From an uncultured Clostridia bacterium (GTDB lineage Bacteria; Bacillota; Clostridia; Christensenellales; Borkfalkiaceae): a stretch of DNA of 64,000 nucleotides. Below the pieces are notes generated by a model. The model ran no database searches, was not told the DNA's origin, and saw only the letters and a program-made list of their open reading frames with translations. Location of the stretch: positions 1 through 64,000 of the forward strand of contig CAKQME010000008.1 in assembly GCA_934254815.1 (NCBI GenBank). The letters are read 5' to 3'. Position numbers and translations under genes: made by a program. Positions 25,878-34,659 of the stretch are shown piece after piece (position 1 is the first letter of the stretch; each line of letters begins with the position of its first letter).

Positions 25878-28313
25878 ATGTCAACTATAATCAAAATTAA
25901 AGCCGACGATATACGCGGTAATGGAAAAATTACCGTAAATAGCGACGAGATTATAAAAAAAGTATTTTTGAGCATAAAAGAACGGAATACCTCGCGGGAA
26001 TTCTCGTTTGAATTTATCGGCGGCGGGCGCGACTGCGCAGGTACTTTTTGTATTGAAAATCCGCGGTTGTGGAGCGTAAAGACTCCGAATTTATACGATT
26101 ACGTCGCAAAAATCATAACCGCAAATTCGAGCGAAACAGTGAGCGGTTCGTTCGGTTTCAGGTCGCTTTCGACCGACGGTAAAAACGTGTGTTTAAACGG
26201 TACGCCCGTATTTATCCGCGGATATATACGCGGGGCGACGGCGCACGACCACGCTAATAATTGCGGACTTACCAAAGAGGAGTTTTACCGCAAAAATATA
26301 AGAGCGGCGAAGAAATACGGATTTAATTTGGTAAGGTTTCATTCGGTAGTTCCCGACGAGGAATTTTTCCGCGTTGCGGACGAAGAGGGGCTTTTGGTGC
26401 ATATCGAAATGCGCCTGCCCGACGATATATATAATAACCTGCGCGAAATGCAGACGAGCGGCGACGTACTCGTTCCCGACGAGTATGTAGAGGAAATAGT
26501 AAACGAGTATTACAATCATCCGTCGCTTTGCGTTTATTGCATAGGTAACGAGATAAAAGATTCGTCCGCGGCAAAGCGAATAGGGGAAATATATTCGCTT
26601 ATAGCGCGATTAGACGGCACGAGATTGTTTCTGGATACTTGTGCTTGGGGTGCGAACGGCAGACCTTTCGTGGATATAGACGTGCAACATTTAAGTTATT
26701 ATTTTCCTTACGGCAAGCACGCGGATATGTACGAAAACACCGAGAATTTGCTCGTGGTGGGCGGCGATAAAAATAAGCCTTTGCTTACGAAAGGCGAGAA
26801 TAGCGAAACGGTGAGAGAATTACGGTTTTCCGTGCCGCTTATTGCGCACGAAACCTGCCATTATACCGCTTTGCGCGATTTTGCCTCGCTTAAAAACAAG
26901 TTTGAAAAATACGGCGTAAAAAGTCCGTGGTGGGTAGACGAAGAACTTAAAATGATTAAGGCGAAAGGCTGCGAGGATATCTATCCCGAAATGTACGCGG
27001 CGAGCAAGCGTTTTCAGTTTAATTGTTGGAAAACGGCTTTCGAGGCGATGCGGTCGAGCAAACTTTTGGGCGGTTTTCATTTTCTGCAACTTGCCGATAC
27101 CGACGTATACGAAAATTCCAACGGCATAATAGACTGTTTCGACGACGAAAACGCAACGCCGAGCGATAAATTTTTGCAGTTCAATGGCGATAAGGTTATT
27201 TTGACCGACCTTAAAAAACGCAATTTCACTTCGGGGCAAGTTCTTGAATTTAAAATAAAATTGTCTGATCTCGGTGAAATAGATTGCAAAACCGTAGATT
27301 TAAGGTATAATTTAACGGGCGAGGAAAACGCAGTTTACGCAAGCGGCGGAATGAAAAATCTCGACGTGGCGCAAAACGGACTTTTCACTCTCTGCAAAGC
27401 GAGAATAAAGTTGCCGCAAGTTAAATCTTCCGAAAGGCTGACGCTTAAAATCGCGCTTGACGGCGTAAACGGCGTGTACGCCGAAAACGAGTGGGATATC
27501 TGGGTGTACGAAAAGCGCGCGCCCCTGTCTTACGCCGAATTCGTAAATTATAATGACGACGCAATTACCGTAACCGACGATATAAAAAAGGCGTTTGCGT
27601 TGCTCGAAAAGGGCGAAAAAGTATGCCTTATATATCGCTCCGACTTTACGCGGCACGTTATCCGTAAGGATATGCAAAACCCCGAATACGCGTTTAAAGC
27701 GAGTTGGAACAGGTTTAAACCCGTTATATGGGACAGGGGAACGAATTACGGCGGCTTGTTAAATCGCGAAATTTTAAATAAATACGGCTTTGCGACCGAC
27801 GGTTATTACGATTTTAATTTAAGCGTGTTAAGCGAAGATTGCGACAAGGTAAACTTGGACGATTTCCCCGTAAAGGCGACCAACCTTATATCGGGCATAG
27901 ATAAGAGTTGCCGCGATCGTTTCGACGCGTACAAAGACTGTTTCAACCTGCCCGATCTTATTTACGAAAGGACTTTGCGTAATTTTTCTTACGCGTTCGA
28001 GGTTGCCGTCGGCAAGGGAAAACTGCTCGTTTGCGGTTTGAACTTTACGGGGCTTGACGAAAACGAACCCTCTACGCTTTGTATGGCGAATTTCGTTATA
28101 GATTATATGAAAAGCGACGATTTTAATCCCAAAGCCGAAATTTCGGTTGAAAAGTTAAAAGCGTATATGAAAAAATGCGCCGAAAAACCCGTAAGAGAGA
28201 GTATAATGACTCAGTTCTGGGAGATGGACGACGCGCCCGTCGAAAGTAAGCAATTTTGGAAGGACTCCAAAGAATATCTCGCGGAAGAATACGCGAAAGG
28301 AGCGAATAAATGA
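25878..28313 (+). CDS. Glycoside hydrolase family 2 enzyme, N-terminally short
   Basis: This 811-aa cytoplasmic protein shows GH2 features: NPRLWSVKTPNLYDY at the end of the Ig-like domain, FGFRSLSTDGKNVCLNGTP, IRGYIRG, YGFNLVRFHSVVPDEEFF, and an acid/base glutamate in YCIGNEI (near residue 225). The probable nucleophile is in LIAHETCHY near 330. It starts directly in the Ig-like domain and lacks the usual N-terminal sugar-binding jelly roll. ATG 25878 has an AAGGG ribosome binding site. The start codon of the next gene overlaps it by four bases. Substrate specificity (beta-galactoside, mannoside or glucuronide) is not deducible. Confidence 0.82.
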   Translation: MSTIIKIKADDIRGNGKITVNSDEIIKKVFLSIKERNTSREFSFEFIGGGRDCAGTFCIENPRLWSVKTPNLYDYVAKIITANSSETVSGSFGFRSLSTDGKNVCLNGTPVFIRGYIRGATAHDHANNCGLTKEEFYRKNIRAAKKYGFNLVRFHSVVPDEEFFRVADEEGLLVHIEMRLPDDIYNNLREMQTSGDVLVPDEYVEEIVNEYYNHPSLCVYCIGNEIKDSSAAKRIGEIYSLIARLDGTRLFLDTCAWGANGRPFVDIDVQHLSYYFPYGKHADMYENTENLLVVGGDKNKPLLTKGENSETVRELRFSVPLIAHETCHYTALRDFASLKNKFEKYGVKSPWWVDEELKMIKAKGCEDIYPEMYAASKRFQFNCWKTAFEAMRSSKLLGGFHFLQLADTDVYENSNGIIDCFDDENATPSDKFLQFNGDKVILTDLKKRNFTSGQVLEFKIKLSDLGEIDCKTVDLRYNLTGEENAVYASGGMKNLDVAQNGLFTLCKARIKLPQVKSSERLTLKIALDGVNGVYAENEWDIWVYEKRAPLSYAEFVNYNDDAITVTDDIKKAFALLEKGEKVCLIYRSDFTRHVIRKDMQNPEYAFKASWNRFKPVIWDRGTNYGGLLNREILNKYGFATDGYYDFNLSVLSEDCDKVNLDDFPVKATNLISGIDKSCRDRFDAYKDCFNLPDLIYERTLRNFSYAFEVAVGKGKLLVCGLNFTGLDENEPSTLCMANFVIDYMKSDDFNPKAEISVEKLKAYMKKCAEKPVRESIMTQFWEMDDAPVESKQFWKDSKEYLAEEYAKGANK

Positions 28314-29623
28314 AACCATTAACCGCCGTGATAGTCGGTTGCGGACACAGAAGCAGGGTATATGCGGAAATCGCAATAAAATGCCCCGATCAACTAAAAA
28401 TCGTGGCTCTCGTAGACCCCGACAAGCACGTGAGGGATATGTGCAAAGACTTGTACGGCGTACCCGAAGATAAGTGCTTTAACGATATAAGCGAAATATT
28501 GCCTATGGGCAAAATAGCCGATTGCGTCATAAACGGAACTATGGATAAGTTGCACATTCCTACGTCTATACCGCTTTTGGAACAAGGCTACGATATGTTG
28601 CTCGAAAAGCCGATAACGAACAATGCGGAAGAATTACTCAGATTATACGACGTTGTGAAAAAACACGGCAACAAGGTAATGATCTGCCACGTTTTGCGGT
28701 ACAGCGATTTTTATAAAACGGCTAAAGAAATTATAAATTCGGGCGAGATAGGCGAGGTTGTACACGTCGAAACGCAGGAAAGAGTAGGCGTTGCGCACAA
28801 CGCTATTTCGTTTATAAGAGGAAAGTGGGCTGACGAAGAAAAATGCGGTTCGTCAATGCTTTTACAAAAATGTTGCCACGATATAGACCTCGATTGCTGG
28901 CTGAACAACGCGAGCAAACCCGTTAAAGTAAGCAGTTTCGGCGGCAGGAATTTCATTATTCCCGAAAAGGCCCCCAAAGGCGCGGGAACGAGATGTCTTG
29001 TCGATTGTCCGCTCGTCGATACCTGTCAGTATTCGGCAAAGATGATGATACTCGAAAATCCGCATTATTTAGCCGCTTACCCTTGGCAATGCACGGGAAA
29101 AGAGGAGTACGAACTCACCTTGGAAGAGAAAATTCACTCGCTTAAAACGGATAACCCGCACGGCGTGTGCGTTTACAAAGCGGGCGCGACGGTAGTCGAT
29201 CATCAGGCGGTTTTAATGCAGTTCGATAACGGCTCTACCGCGACGCACACTATGCTTTGCTCGGCGCAACGCGCGGGCAGGTCGCTGTTCGTACTCGGTA
29301 CGCAAGGCGAAATAGAAGGCTGGGCGGGCGACGGAAAACTTTATATAAGGACTTTCGATAAAGACAACCGCGCGAATATAGACAAGGGCAAGGAAAGAGT
29401 TATAGATTTTAACGCCAACAACCAAAGCGAGGACGGCGGACATTTCGGCGGCGACCAGAAACTCGCGCTCGATTTCGTCAGGTATATGCGCGGCGAAAAA
29501 CCGTCGGTAAGTTGTACGGCGTTGTCCGATTCCATAAACGGGCATATCTGCGTATACGCGGCGGATAAGGCGATGAAAGAGAGCCGCGTAGTTGAAATTT
29601 CAGAATTTTACGACGAAAGGTAA
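28310..29623 (+). CDS. Gfo/Idh/MocA-family oxidoreductase
   Basis: This NAD(P)-dependent sugar oxidoreductase or retaining glycosidase-like enzyme is 437 aa. The N-terminal Rossmann motif is AVIVGCGHRSRVYAE (residues 6-20), then LVDPD, and the dinucleotide-proximal LEKPI motif follows near residue 100. A cysteine-rich insertion CLVDCPLVDTC (near 226) could bind a metal; similar insertions are familiar in this superfamily in gut bacteria. It overlaps the GH2 gene by four bases and precedes the GH95 gene by three, so it probably processes a sugar released by them. Confidence 0.9.
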   Translation: MKPLTAVIVGCGHRSRVYAEIAIKCPDQLKIVALVDPDKHVRDMCKDLYGVPEDKCFNDISEILPMGKIADCVINGTMDKLHIPTSIPLLEQGYDMLLEKPITNNAEELLRLYDVVKKHGNKVMICHVLRYSDFYKTAKEIINSGEIGEVVHVETQERVGVAHNAISFIRGKWADEEKCGSSMLLQKCCHDIDLDCWLNNASKPVKVSSFGGRNFIIPEKAPKGAGTRCLVDCPLVDTCQYSAKMMILENPHYLAAYPWQCTGKEEYELTLEEKIHSLKTDNPHGVCVYKAGATVVDHQAVLMQFDNGSTATHTMLCSAQRAGRSLFVLGTQGEIEGWAGDGKLYIRTFDKDNRANIDKGKERVIDFNANNQSEDGGHFGGDQKLALDFVRYMRGEKPSVSCTALSDSINGHICVYAADKAMKESRVVEISEFYDER

Positions 29624-29626
29624 GTT

Positions 29627-32239
29627 ATGAAAAAGTACGTTATGAGATACCGCGCGGCGGCTGAAGACAGCCTTAGCGGCTGGGAAAATCAATCCTTGCC
29701 GACGGGTAACGGGTATTTCGGCGCGAGCGTTTTCGGCGGCGAAAAAAGCGAGCGCGTGCAGTTTACCACCAATGAATTTGCCAACGTGTATTCGCTCGGC
29801 GGCGTAACGAGTTTTGCCGATTTGTATATAGAAAGCGACTTTTCCTGCGTTACGGATTATGAACGCGGACTCGATTTAAACGACGGCGTAGCCTATTCGC
29901 GCTTTCGTTGCGGCGAGGAAAATATCGAAAGGACGGCTTTTTGCAGTTATCCCGACGAGGTTTTCGTATACGGGGTAACTACGAGCGGAAAAAGAGATTT
30001 TACCGCTCGGCTCGTCATACCGTATCTCGGCGAGAGGGAGGAAAAAGACGGCGGAAGAACGGGCAGAATATATTGCGAAAACGACTCGCTCGTTTTGCGG
30101 CAGACTTTGCCTCTTCGCGACTGTACGGGCGAATTGAGATTGTCGGTTTTAACCGACGGACGAGCGGAGATAACCGATAAAGAAATAAAAATTTCGGGCG
30201 CAAGCGAAGTTTCGTTTTTAGTCGTTTTGGGGACTAATTATAAATTATGCCCAGAAGTCTTTTTCGACGATTGTCATAAGGCAGTAGGCGACGACCCGTC
30301 CGAAAAACTTAAACTTATTGAGAAAAACGCGCGCGAAAGCGGCTATAAAAAGTTGCTTGAAAGGCATACCGCCGATTACGGCGAACTTATGCGCCGCGCG
30401 TGCGTGGATTTGGGCGGCGTATGCGATAATCGCACTATACCGCAACTTTTGACTTCGTATAGGGGCGGCAATTACGAGCCGTATCTTATAGAAATTTATT
30501 TTAAGTACGGCAGGCATCTGCTCGCGTCGAGTTCGCGAAAAGGCACGCCGCCCGCGTCGCTTCAAGGTACTTGGGCGGCGCACGATAAATCGCCTTGGGG
30601 CAGCGGAATATGGCATAATATCAACGTGCAAATGAATTACTGGTGCGCGCTCAGTACCAATATGGCGGAAACTTTTTACGCTTACGCGGACTATTTCAAG
30701 GCTTATTTGAAACGCGCCGAAGAGTATGCCAAAGAGTGGGTTGCCGATTTCGTACCGAAAAAGAGCGAAGAAGAGTGCGGTTGGATAATAGGCACGGCGG
30801 CGTTTTTGTACGAGATCAGCGGACTCGGAAAGTTTTTACATTCCGGACCTGGTACGGGCGGACTTACCGCAAAATTGTTTGCCGATTATTACGACTATAC
30901 GCTCGATAAAGAGTTTTTAAAGGAATACGCATATCCCGCCGTCCACGGTTGTTCGCAGTTTATGCAAAAAAGCGTGAAAAAGTACGGCGACGAGTATTTG
31001 TGTATGGTTTCGGCTTCGCCCGAACAAATTTTGTCGGGAGTGTATCTCAACGGGTATAAAGAGCAGCAGTATTACGCTACGGTGGGTTGCGCGTTCGACC
31101 AACAAATGCTTTGCGAAAACGCCAAGGACGATATACGCTTTTCAAAAATTCTCGGCGTAGAAGATGAAACCGTAAAACTCGAAAAACGGCGTATAGAACG
31201 ATTTTCGCCCGTTAATATAGGTTATAGCGGACAAGTTAAGGAATACGGAGAGGAAAAGTTTTACGCCGAAGTGGGCGCGGCTTGGCATAGACATATTTCT
31301 CAACTTATGGGGCTTATGCCGGGCAGTATAATAAACGAAGATACGCCCGCTTGGCTTGATAGCGCAAAGAGAACGCTCGATTTGCGCGGCGACGATTCCA
31401 CGGGTTGGGCGCTTGCGTACAGAATATTATGTCGCGCAAGGGCGCGCGACGGCGAAAACGCGTATAAATTACTGCGTAAACTTTTATGCGAAAAGACCAA
31501 CGATAATTTGTGGGACGAACACCCGCCTTTTCAGATAGACGGCAATTTCGGCGCGACCGCAGGTATAGCCGAAATGCTTTTGCAAAGCGGCAACGGCGGC
31601 AATATAACGCTGTTCCCCGCAACGCCGAAAGAGTGGAAAATCGTTTCTTTCGAGAATTTAAAAGCGCGCGGCAATTTTACCGTTTCGGCAAAACGAAAGG
31701 GCGGCAAAATAGAATACTGCCGCATAGTTTCGGTGTCGGGCGGGCGCGTTTTGCTTTGCGCCGACGGCGTAAAAACCGCCGTCGTAACTGCGAGGAACGG
31801 CAAAAAGGTAAACTGCGGATATAAAAACGGCAGAATCACCTTTAAAACCGAAAAAGACGAGGTTTACGAAATTACGGGTTTTACAAAAGCAGGTACGATA
31901 AAGCAGGTCAAAAACTTAACCGCCGCTTTCAAAACCGACGGCGTAACTATAAAATGGCGCAAAACGCACGAAAAGTGCGCGGTTTACAGGGCGGTTGAAA
32001 ACGATAAAGATTATACTTTGTTGGGCGTAACCGAAAATTCGTCGTTTACGGATAAAGACTTTTCAATTAAACGTAAAGCGCGGCTTACCTATAAAGTTGT
32101 AACGGCGAGCGGCGAATATTCGCAAAAATCGCAGGGGCAAGTTGTATTTTTAAACCCCGCCACGAAACTCGAAGAAGAGCGTTACGCAAAGCGACTTAAA
32201 GTAAACAATATTTACGCGAATGAATGGAAATTAAGGTAA
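29627..32239 (+). CDS. Glycoside hydrolase family 95 alpha-L-fucosidase
   Basis: GH95 enzymes remove alpha-1,2-linked fucose (or galactose) from host and plant glycans by inversion. This 870-aa protein has the N-terminal WENQSLPTGNGYFGASVFGG signature, the (alpha/alpha)6 barrel with NINVQMNYW (paired Asn of the catalytic machinery), SASPEQ (position of the acid Glu) and FQIDGNFGATAGIAEML (conserved Asp). A C-terminal FN3-like module follows (about 760-850). No signal peptide is seen, so it works on imported oligosaccharides. It is the last gene of the first operon. Confidence 0.9.
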   Translation: MKKYVMRYRAAAEDSLSGWENQSLPTGNGYFGASVFGGEKSERVQFTTNEFANVYSLGGVTSFADLYIESDFSCVTDYERGLDLNDGVAYSRFRCGEENIERTAFCSYPDEVFVYGVTTSGKRDFTARLVIPYLGEREEKDGGRTGRIYCENDSLVLRQTLPLRDCTGELRLSVLTDGRAEITDKEIKISGASEVSFLVVLGTNYKLCPEVFFDDCHKAVGDDPSEKLKLIEKNARESGYKKLLERHTADYGELMRRACVDLGGVCDNRTIPQLLTSYRGGNYEPYLIEIYFKYGRHLLASSSRKGTPPASLQGTWAAHDKSPWGSGIWHNINVQMNYWCALSTNMAETFYAYADYFKAYLKRAEEYAKEWVADFVPKKSEEECGWIIGTAAFLYEISGLGKFLHSGPGTGGLTAKLFADYYDYTLDKEFLKEYAYPAVHGCSQFMQKSVKKYGDEYLCMVSASPEQILSGVYLNGYKEQQYYATVGCAFDQQMLCENAKDDIRFSKILGVEDETVKLEKRRIERFSPVNIGYSGQVKEYGEEKFYAEVGAAWHRHISQLMGLMPGSIINEDTPAWLDSAKRTLDLRGDDSTGWALAYRILCRARARDGENAYKLLRKLLCEKTNDNLWDEHPPFQIDGNFGATAGIAEMLLQSGNGGNITLFPATPKEWKIVSFENLKARGNFTVSAKRKGGKIEYCRIVSVSGGRVLLCADGVKTAVVTARNGKKVNCGYKNGRITFKTEKDEVYEITGFTKAGTIKQVKNLTAAFKTDGVTIKWRKTHEKCAVYRAVENDKDYTLLGVTENSSFTDKDFSIKRKARLTYKVVTASGEYSQKSQGQVVFLNPATKLEEERYAKRLKVNNIYANEWKLR

Positions 32240-32249
32240 ATACAGGTAA

Positions 32250-32315
32250 ATGCCAAAAATGCAATAAAAAATAGCAAATTTCGCAATTGACTTGTAATAG
32301 TGGTAGTTTTATAAT
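32250..32315 (+). promoter_or_regulatory. Promoter of the second glycan operon with putative AraC site
   Basis: TTGACT (32287-32292) and TATAAT (32310-32315) have 17-bp spacing. ATGCCAAAAATGCAATAAA at 32250-32268 begins 37 bp before the -35, and GCAAA recurs at the same offset, exactly as at 24068. Confidence 0.85.
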
Positions 32316-32505
32316 ATAGGCGTGGCTGTTTTTCAGGAGTTGGCGCATGGAATTTTGACGCGTACGCGTTTCTCGTCTGTCGACGAGAAAATCACTTTAA
32401 CGGCAAAATTTAGCAGAACATAATTCGGGGAAAAATAAATTAAAGTCATACAAAACGAAAATCGGCTTTCATAACGATTTTCGAAATAAAATAAGAGGTG
32501 AAGAT
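32316..32505 (+). other. Structured 5' leader of the second glycan operon
   Basis: About 190 nt separate the promoter from the first start codon. They contain a strong TTCTCGTC/GACGAGAA hairpin (about 32371-32391) and a GAAAATCG/CGATTTTC hairpin (about 32458-32482) just before the ribosome binding site, with no evident T-run. A regulatory or stabilising role is possible; I do not recognise a known riboswitch. Confidence 0.4.
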
Positions 32506-32643
32506 ATGAAACACTATGAAACTCCGGAACTCAAGATAGTCGCAGACTATGCGACTGTATGCACAGCGTTGCAATCGTCCGCCGAAGCAGACGGATTCGA
32601 TAACGACGTAAAATTCAACGATATATGGAATCGTAAGGGTTAA
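32506..32643 (+). CDS. 45-residue peptide of unknown function
   Basis: The frame starts at ATG 32506 after AGAGGTGAAG and ends at TAA 32641-32643. The product begins MKHYETPELKIVADYATV and ends NDIWNRKG, with an acidic glycine- and aspartate-containing middle. It has no signal peptide. It is the first gene of the second glycan operon, 22 bases before the large secreted protein, so it should be abundantly made under inducing conditions. Short peptides with a K-x-Y-E-x-P-E-L start are familiar to me from gut Clostridia beside secreted-protein genes, but no function is known to me. No RiPP maturation enzymes are nearby. Confidence 0.65.
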   Translation: MKHYETPELKIVADYATVCTALQSSAEADGFDNDVKFNDIWNRKG

Positions 32644-32665
32644 TTTTCAGGGGGTAACAAGAATA

Positions 32666-34618
32666 ATGAAAACGATGAAAAGATTTACGCTTCTTTTAAT
32701 AGTAGCATTTGTATTCAGTTTTGCCGCAGGAATTTTCGGCTTAACGGGCGCATTAAGCAAAATCGCGTTTGCCGCCGACGAGGCAAACGTAGAGATGATA
32801 GAAGGTGCTTCCGTAAAACTCAACAGTACAGGTATCAGATTTCAGTCTAAAGTTAAAAAGTCTTACTACGATAATCTTGCCGAAGGCAAACAAACCGGCG
32901 TAATGATTATTCCGTCGGATTTATTTAACGGAGAGCTTAACGAAAAAACCGAAAACGCGATGCTTGTAAACGCAGTTGCTCAGCCTAATGAAGAAAACGG
33001 TTATTATATTTATAATTTCGTATTAACCGATATACCCGAAACTTCTTTCGGCAGAGGAATAAAAGCAAGAGCTTTTATTAAAAACGGCGAAACTTACGAA
33101 TGGGCGGCTAACACTCAGACCCGTTCGCTCGCTTACGTTGCCTCCGCCGCTCTCCAGGCGGATAGTAAGGGAGAGGCTAAATATACCGCGGAGCAAAAAA
33201 CCGCACTAAACGGCTATATCGACGGCGCAGTTAAATCTATTTCGTTTGAAACGGATAAAGAAAGCTTGTCTAAAGCGCAAGATATTATCGTAGGGAATAC
33301 GGTTGAGGCGTTAAAATTAAATATAACTCCTGCGAACGAAAGCGACGATCTTTCGGATCTTGAAGTTATATATAATACCGATAACGCTAATGCCGTAAGT
33401 GTTGAAGGAACTAATTTAAAGGCAAACAAAGTCGGCTTTGCAAACGTTACGATTGCTATAGGTAGTAAAACCGCTAAAATCAGGGCGTTTTCAAATTCAG
33501 AGCAGTATACCGTTTTTGCAACCGCCGAAAATCAAAAAATAGAATACAGCCTTCCCGAAGGGTGGTCTGCGGAACTTTTCATTGATGACAAGACGAGTCT
33601 TGGAAGTGTTGAGAATATCGTTATTCCCGATACGGTAAAGAACGATAAAACTAAACATAAACTTTATAACGGTTGGCCTGTAAAAATTCAAGTTAAGGCT
33701 GAGGGGGAATCCGCTCAATTAACAAGACCTAACCTTTTGCTGGCAACGGCCGAGATAAAATCTTTTGCGCAATGGCAAGAGTATATTTGGTGTAAAGCGA
33801 ATGAGGCAAGGTACGGATACTATGTACTTGGTACAGGCGTAGGTATGAATGTAGGAAATCCGAATACCGGAGATCCGTCTTATTACGGAGATTATGGTTT
33901 CCGCGGCACACTTGACGGCAACGGAAAATCGGTGGCTCTTTGGTCTAATACGGGTACTGGTATATTTACCGCTTTAGGAAAAGGAGCCGTCGTAAAAGAT
34001 TTAACTATAGAAAATAACATATCGACAGCACCTGGTTATAAGTCAAACAATATTTTCGGTATTGCAATGGTAGGTGCAAATATTGAAAACGTAACCATAA
34101 AGATATTAAAATGTAATTCTTATGACACTACAACCGATTACAGTCCTTTAAGTCAATTCGGGTTTAAGGACAGCACGGTAAAAAACCTAAAAATAGATTT
34201 ATATGGTAAAGTAAATACGATTATAGGTGGAACAAACGGATATTATCAAACGAATAATACCAAATTTATAAATTGCGAAGTTAATATTTATAGCGAACTT
34301 GGCGGGGCGTTAAAACAACTTGCGCAAAAAAAAGATATGAACGCCGAAGGTCACCCCACCACAATATATTGCGGTGAGAACGAAAAGATAGAGGGAAGAA
34401 CCCCGCTTGCCGGATTTAAAGTTAATTATATCGAAGCGACGGAACAAACTTTAAGCAGGCAGAATATATCGCTTGCGGCGGATGCCGCGGCGATAGACCT
34501 CGGGGGATATTCCGATTATACGGTAACCGAGATAACCTGCGACGGCGAAGATTTGGGTAAAAACCCGCAAAACCTTGCTTTGACCGAAAATATTAAAAAA
34601 AAACAGGGCAAACTATAA
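32666..34618 (+). CDS. 5' part of a split secreted beta-helix/DUF4838 protein
   Basis: This 650-aa frame begins with a signal peptide (MKTMKRFTLLLIVAFVFSF ... KIAFA, about 1-35). A globular module with GIRFQSKVKKSYYDNLAEGK follows, then an Ig-like segment, then a right-handed beta-helix-like region near 400-560 with YGFRGTLDGNGKSVALW and VVKDLTIENN (GLUG-like repeats). It runs into a nine-A tract at 34595-34603 and stops 15 bases after it. One extra A would continue the frame into the next open frame as ...KKKTGQTINIIVKAYKG, giving a protein of about 1520 aa. The product would be exported and probably holds glycan at the cell surface. Confidence 0.8.
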   Translation: MKTMKRFTLLLIVAFVFSFAAGIFGLTGALSKIAFAADEANVEMIEGASVKLNSTGIRFQSKVKKSYYDNLAEGKQTGVMIIPSDLFNGELNEKTENAMLVNAVAQPNEENGYYIYNFVLTDIPETSFGRGIKARAFIKNGETYEWAANTQTRSLAYVASAALQADSKGEAKYTAEQKTALNGYIDGAVKSISFETDKESLSKAQDIIVGNTVEALKLNITPANESDDLSDLEVIYNTDNANAVSVEGTNLKANKVGFANVTIAIGSKTAKIRAFSNSEQYTVFATAENQKIEYSLPEGWSAELFIDDKTSLGSVENIVIPDTVKNDKTKHKLYNGWPVKIQVKAEGESAQLTRPNLLLATAEIKSFAQWQEYIWCKANEARYGYYVLGTGVGMNVGNPNTGDPSYYGDYGFRGTLDGNGKSVALWSNTGTGIFTALGKGAVVKDLTIENNISTAPGYKSNNIFGIAMVGANIENVTIKILKCNSYDTTTDYSPLSQFGFKDSTVKNLKIDLYGKVNTIIGGTNGYYQTNNTKFINCEVNIYSELGGALKQLAQKKDMNAEGHPTTIYCGENEKIEGRTPLAGFKVNYIEATEQTLSRQNISLAADAAAIDLGGYSDYTVTEITCDGEDLGKNPQNLALTENIKKKQGKL

Positions 34619-34659
34619 ATATAATCGTTAAAGCGTACAAGGGGACGGATTACGTTAAG

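Noticed and set aside
32506..32643. RiPP (lasso or sactipeptide) precursor
   Set aside because: No radical SAM, cyclase, peptidase or dedicated exporter gene is nearby, and the peptide has no obvious leader/core border.
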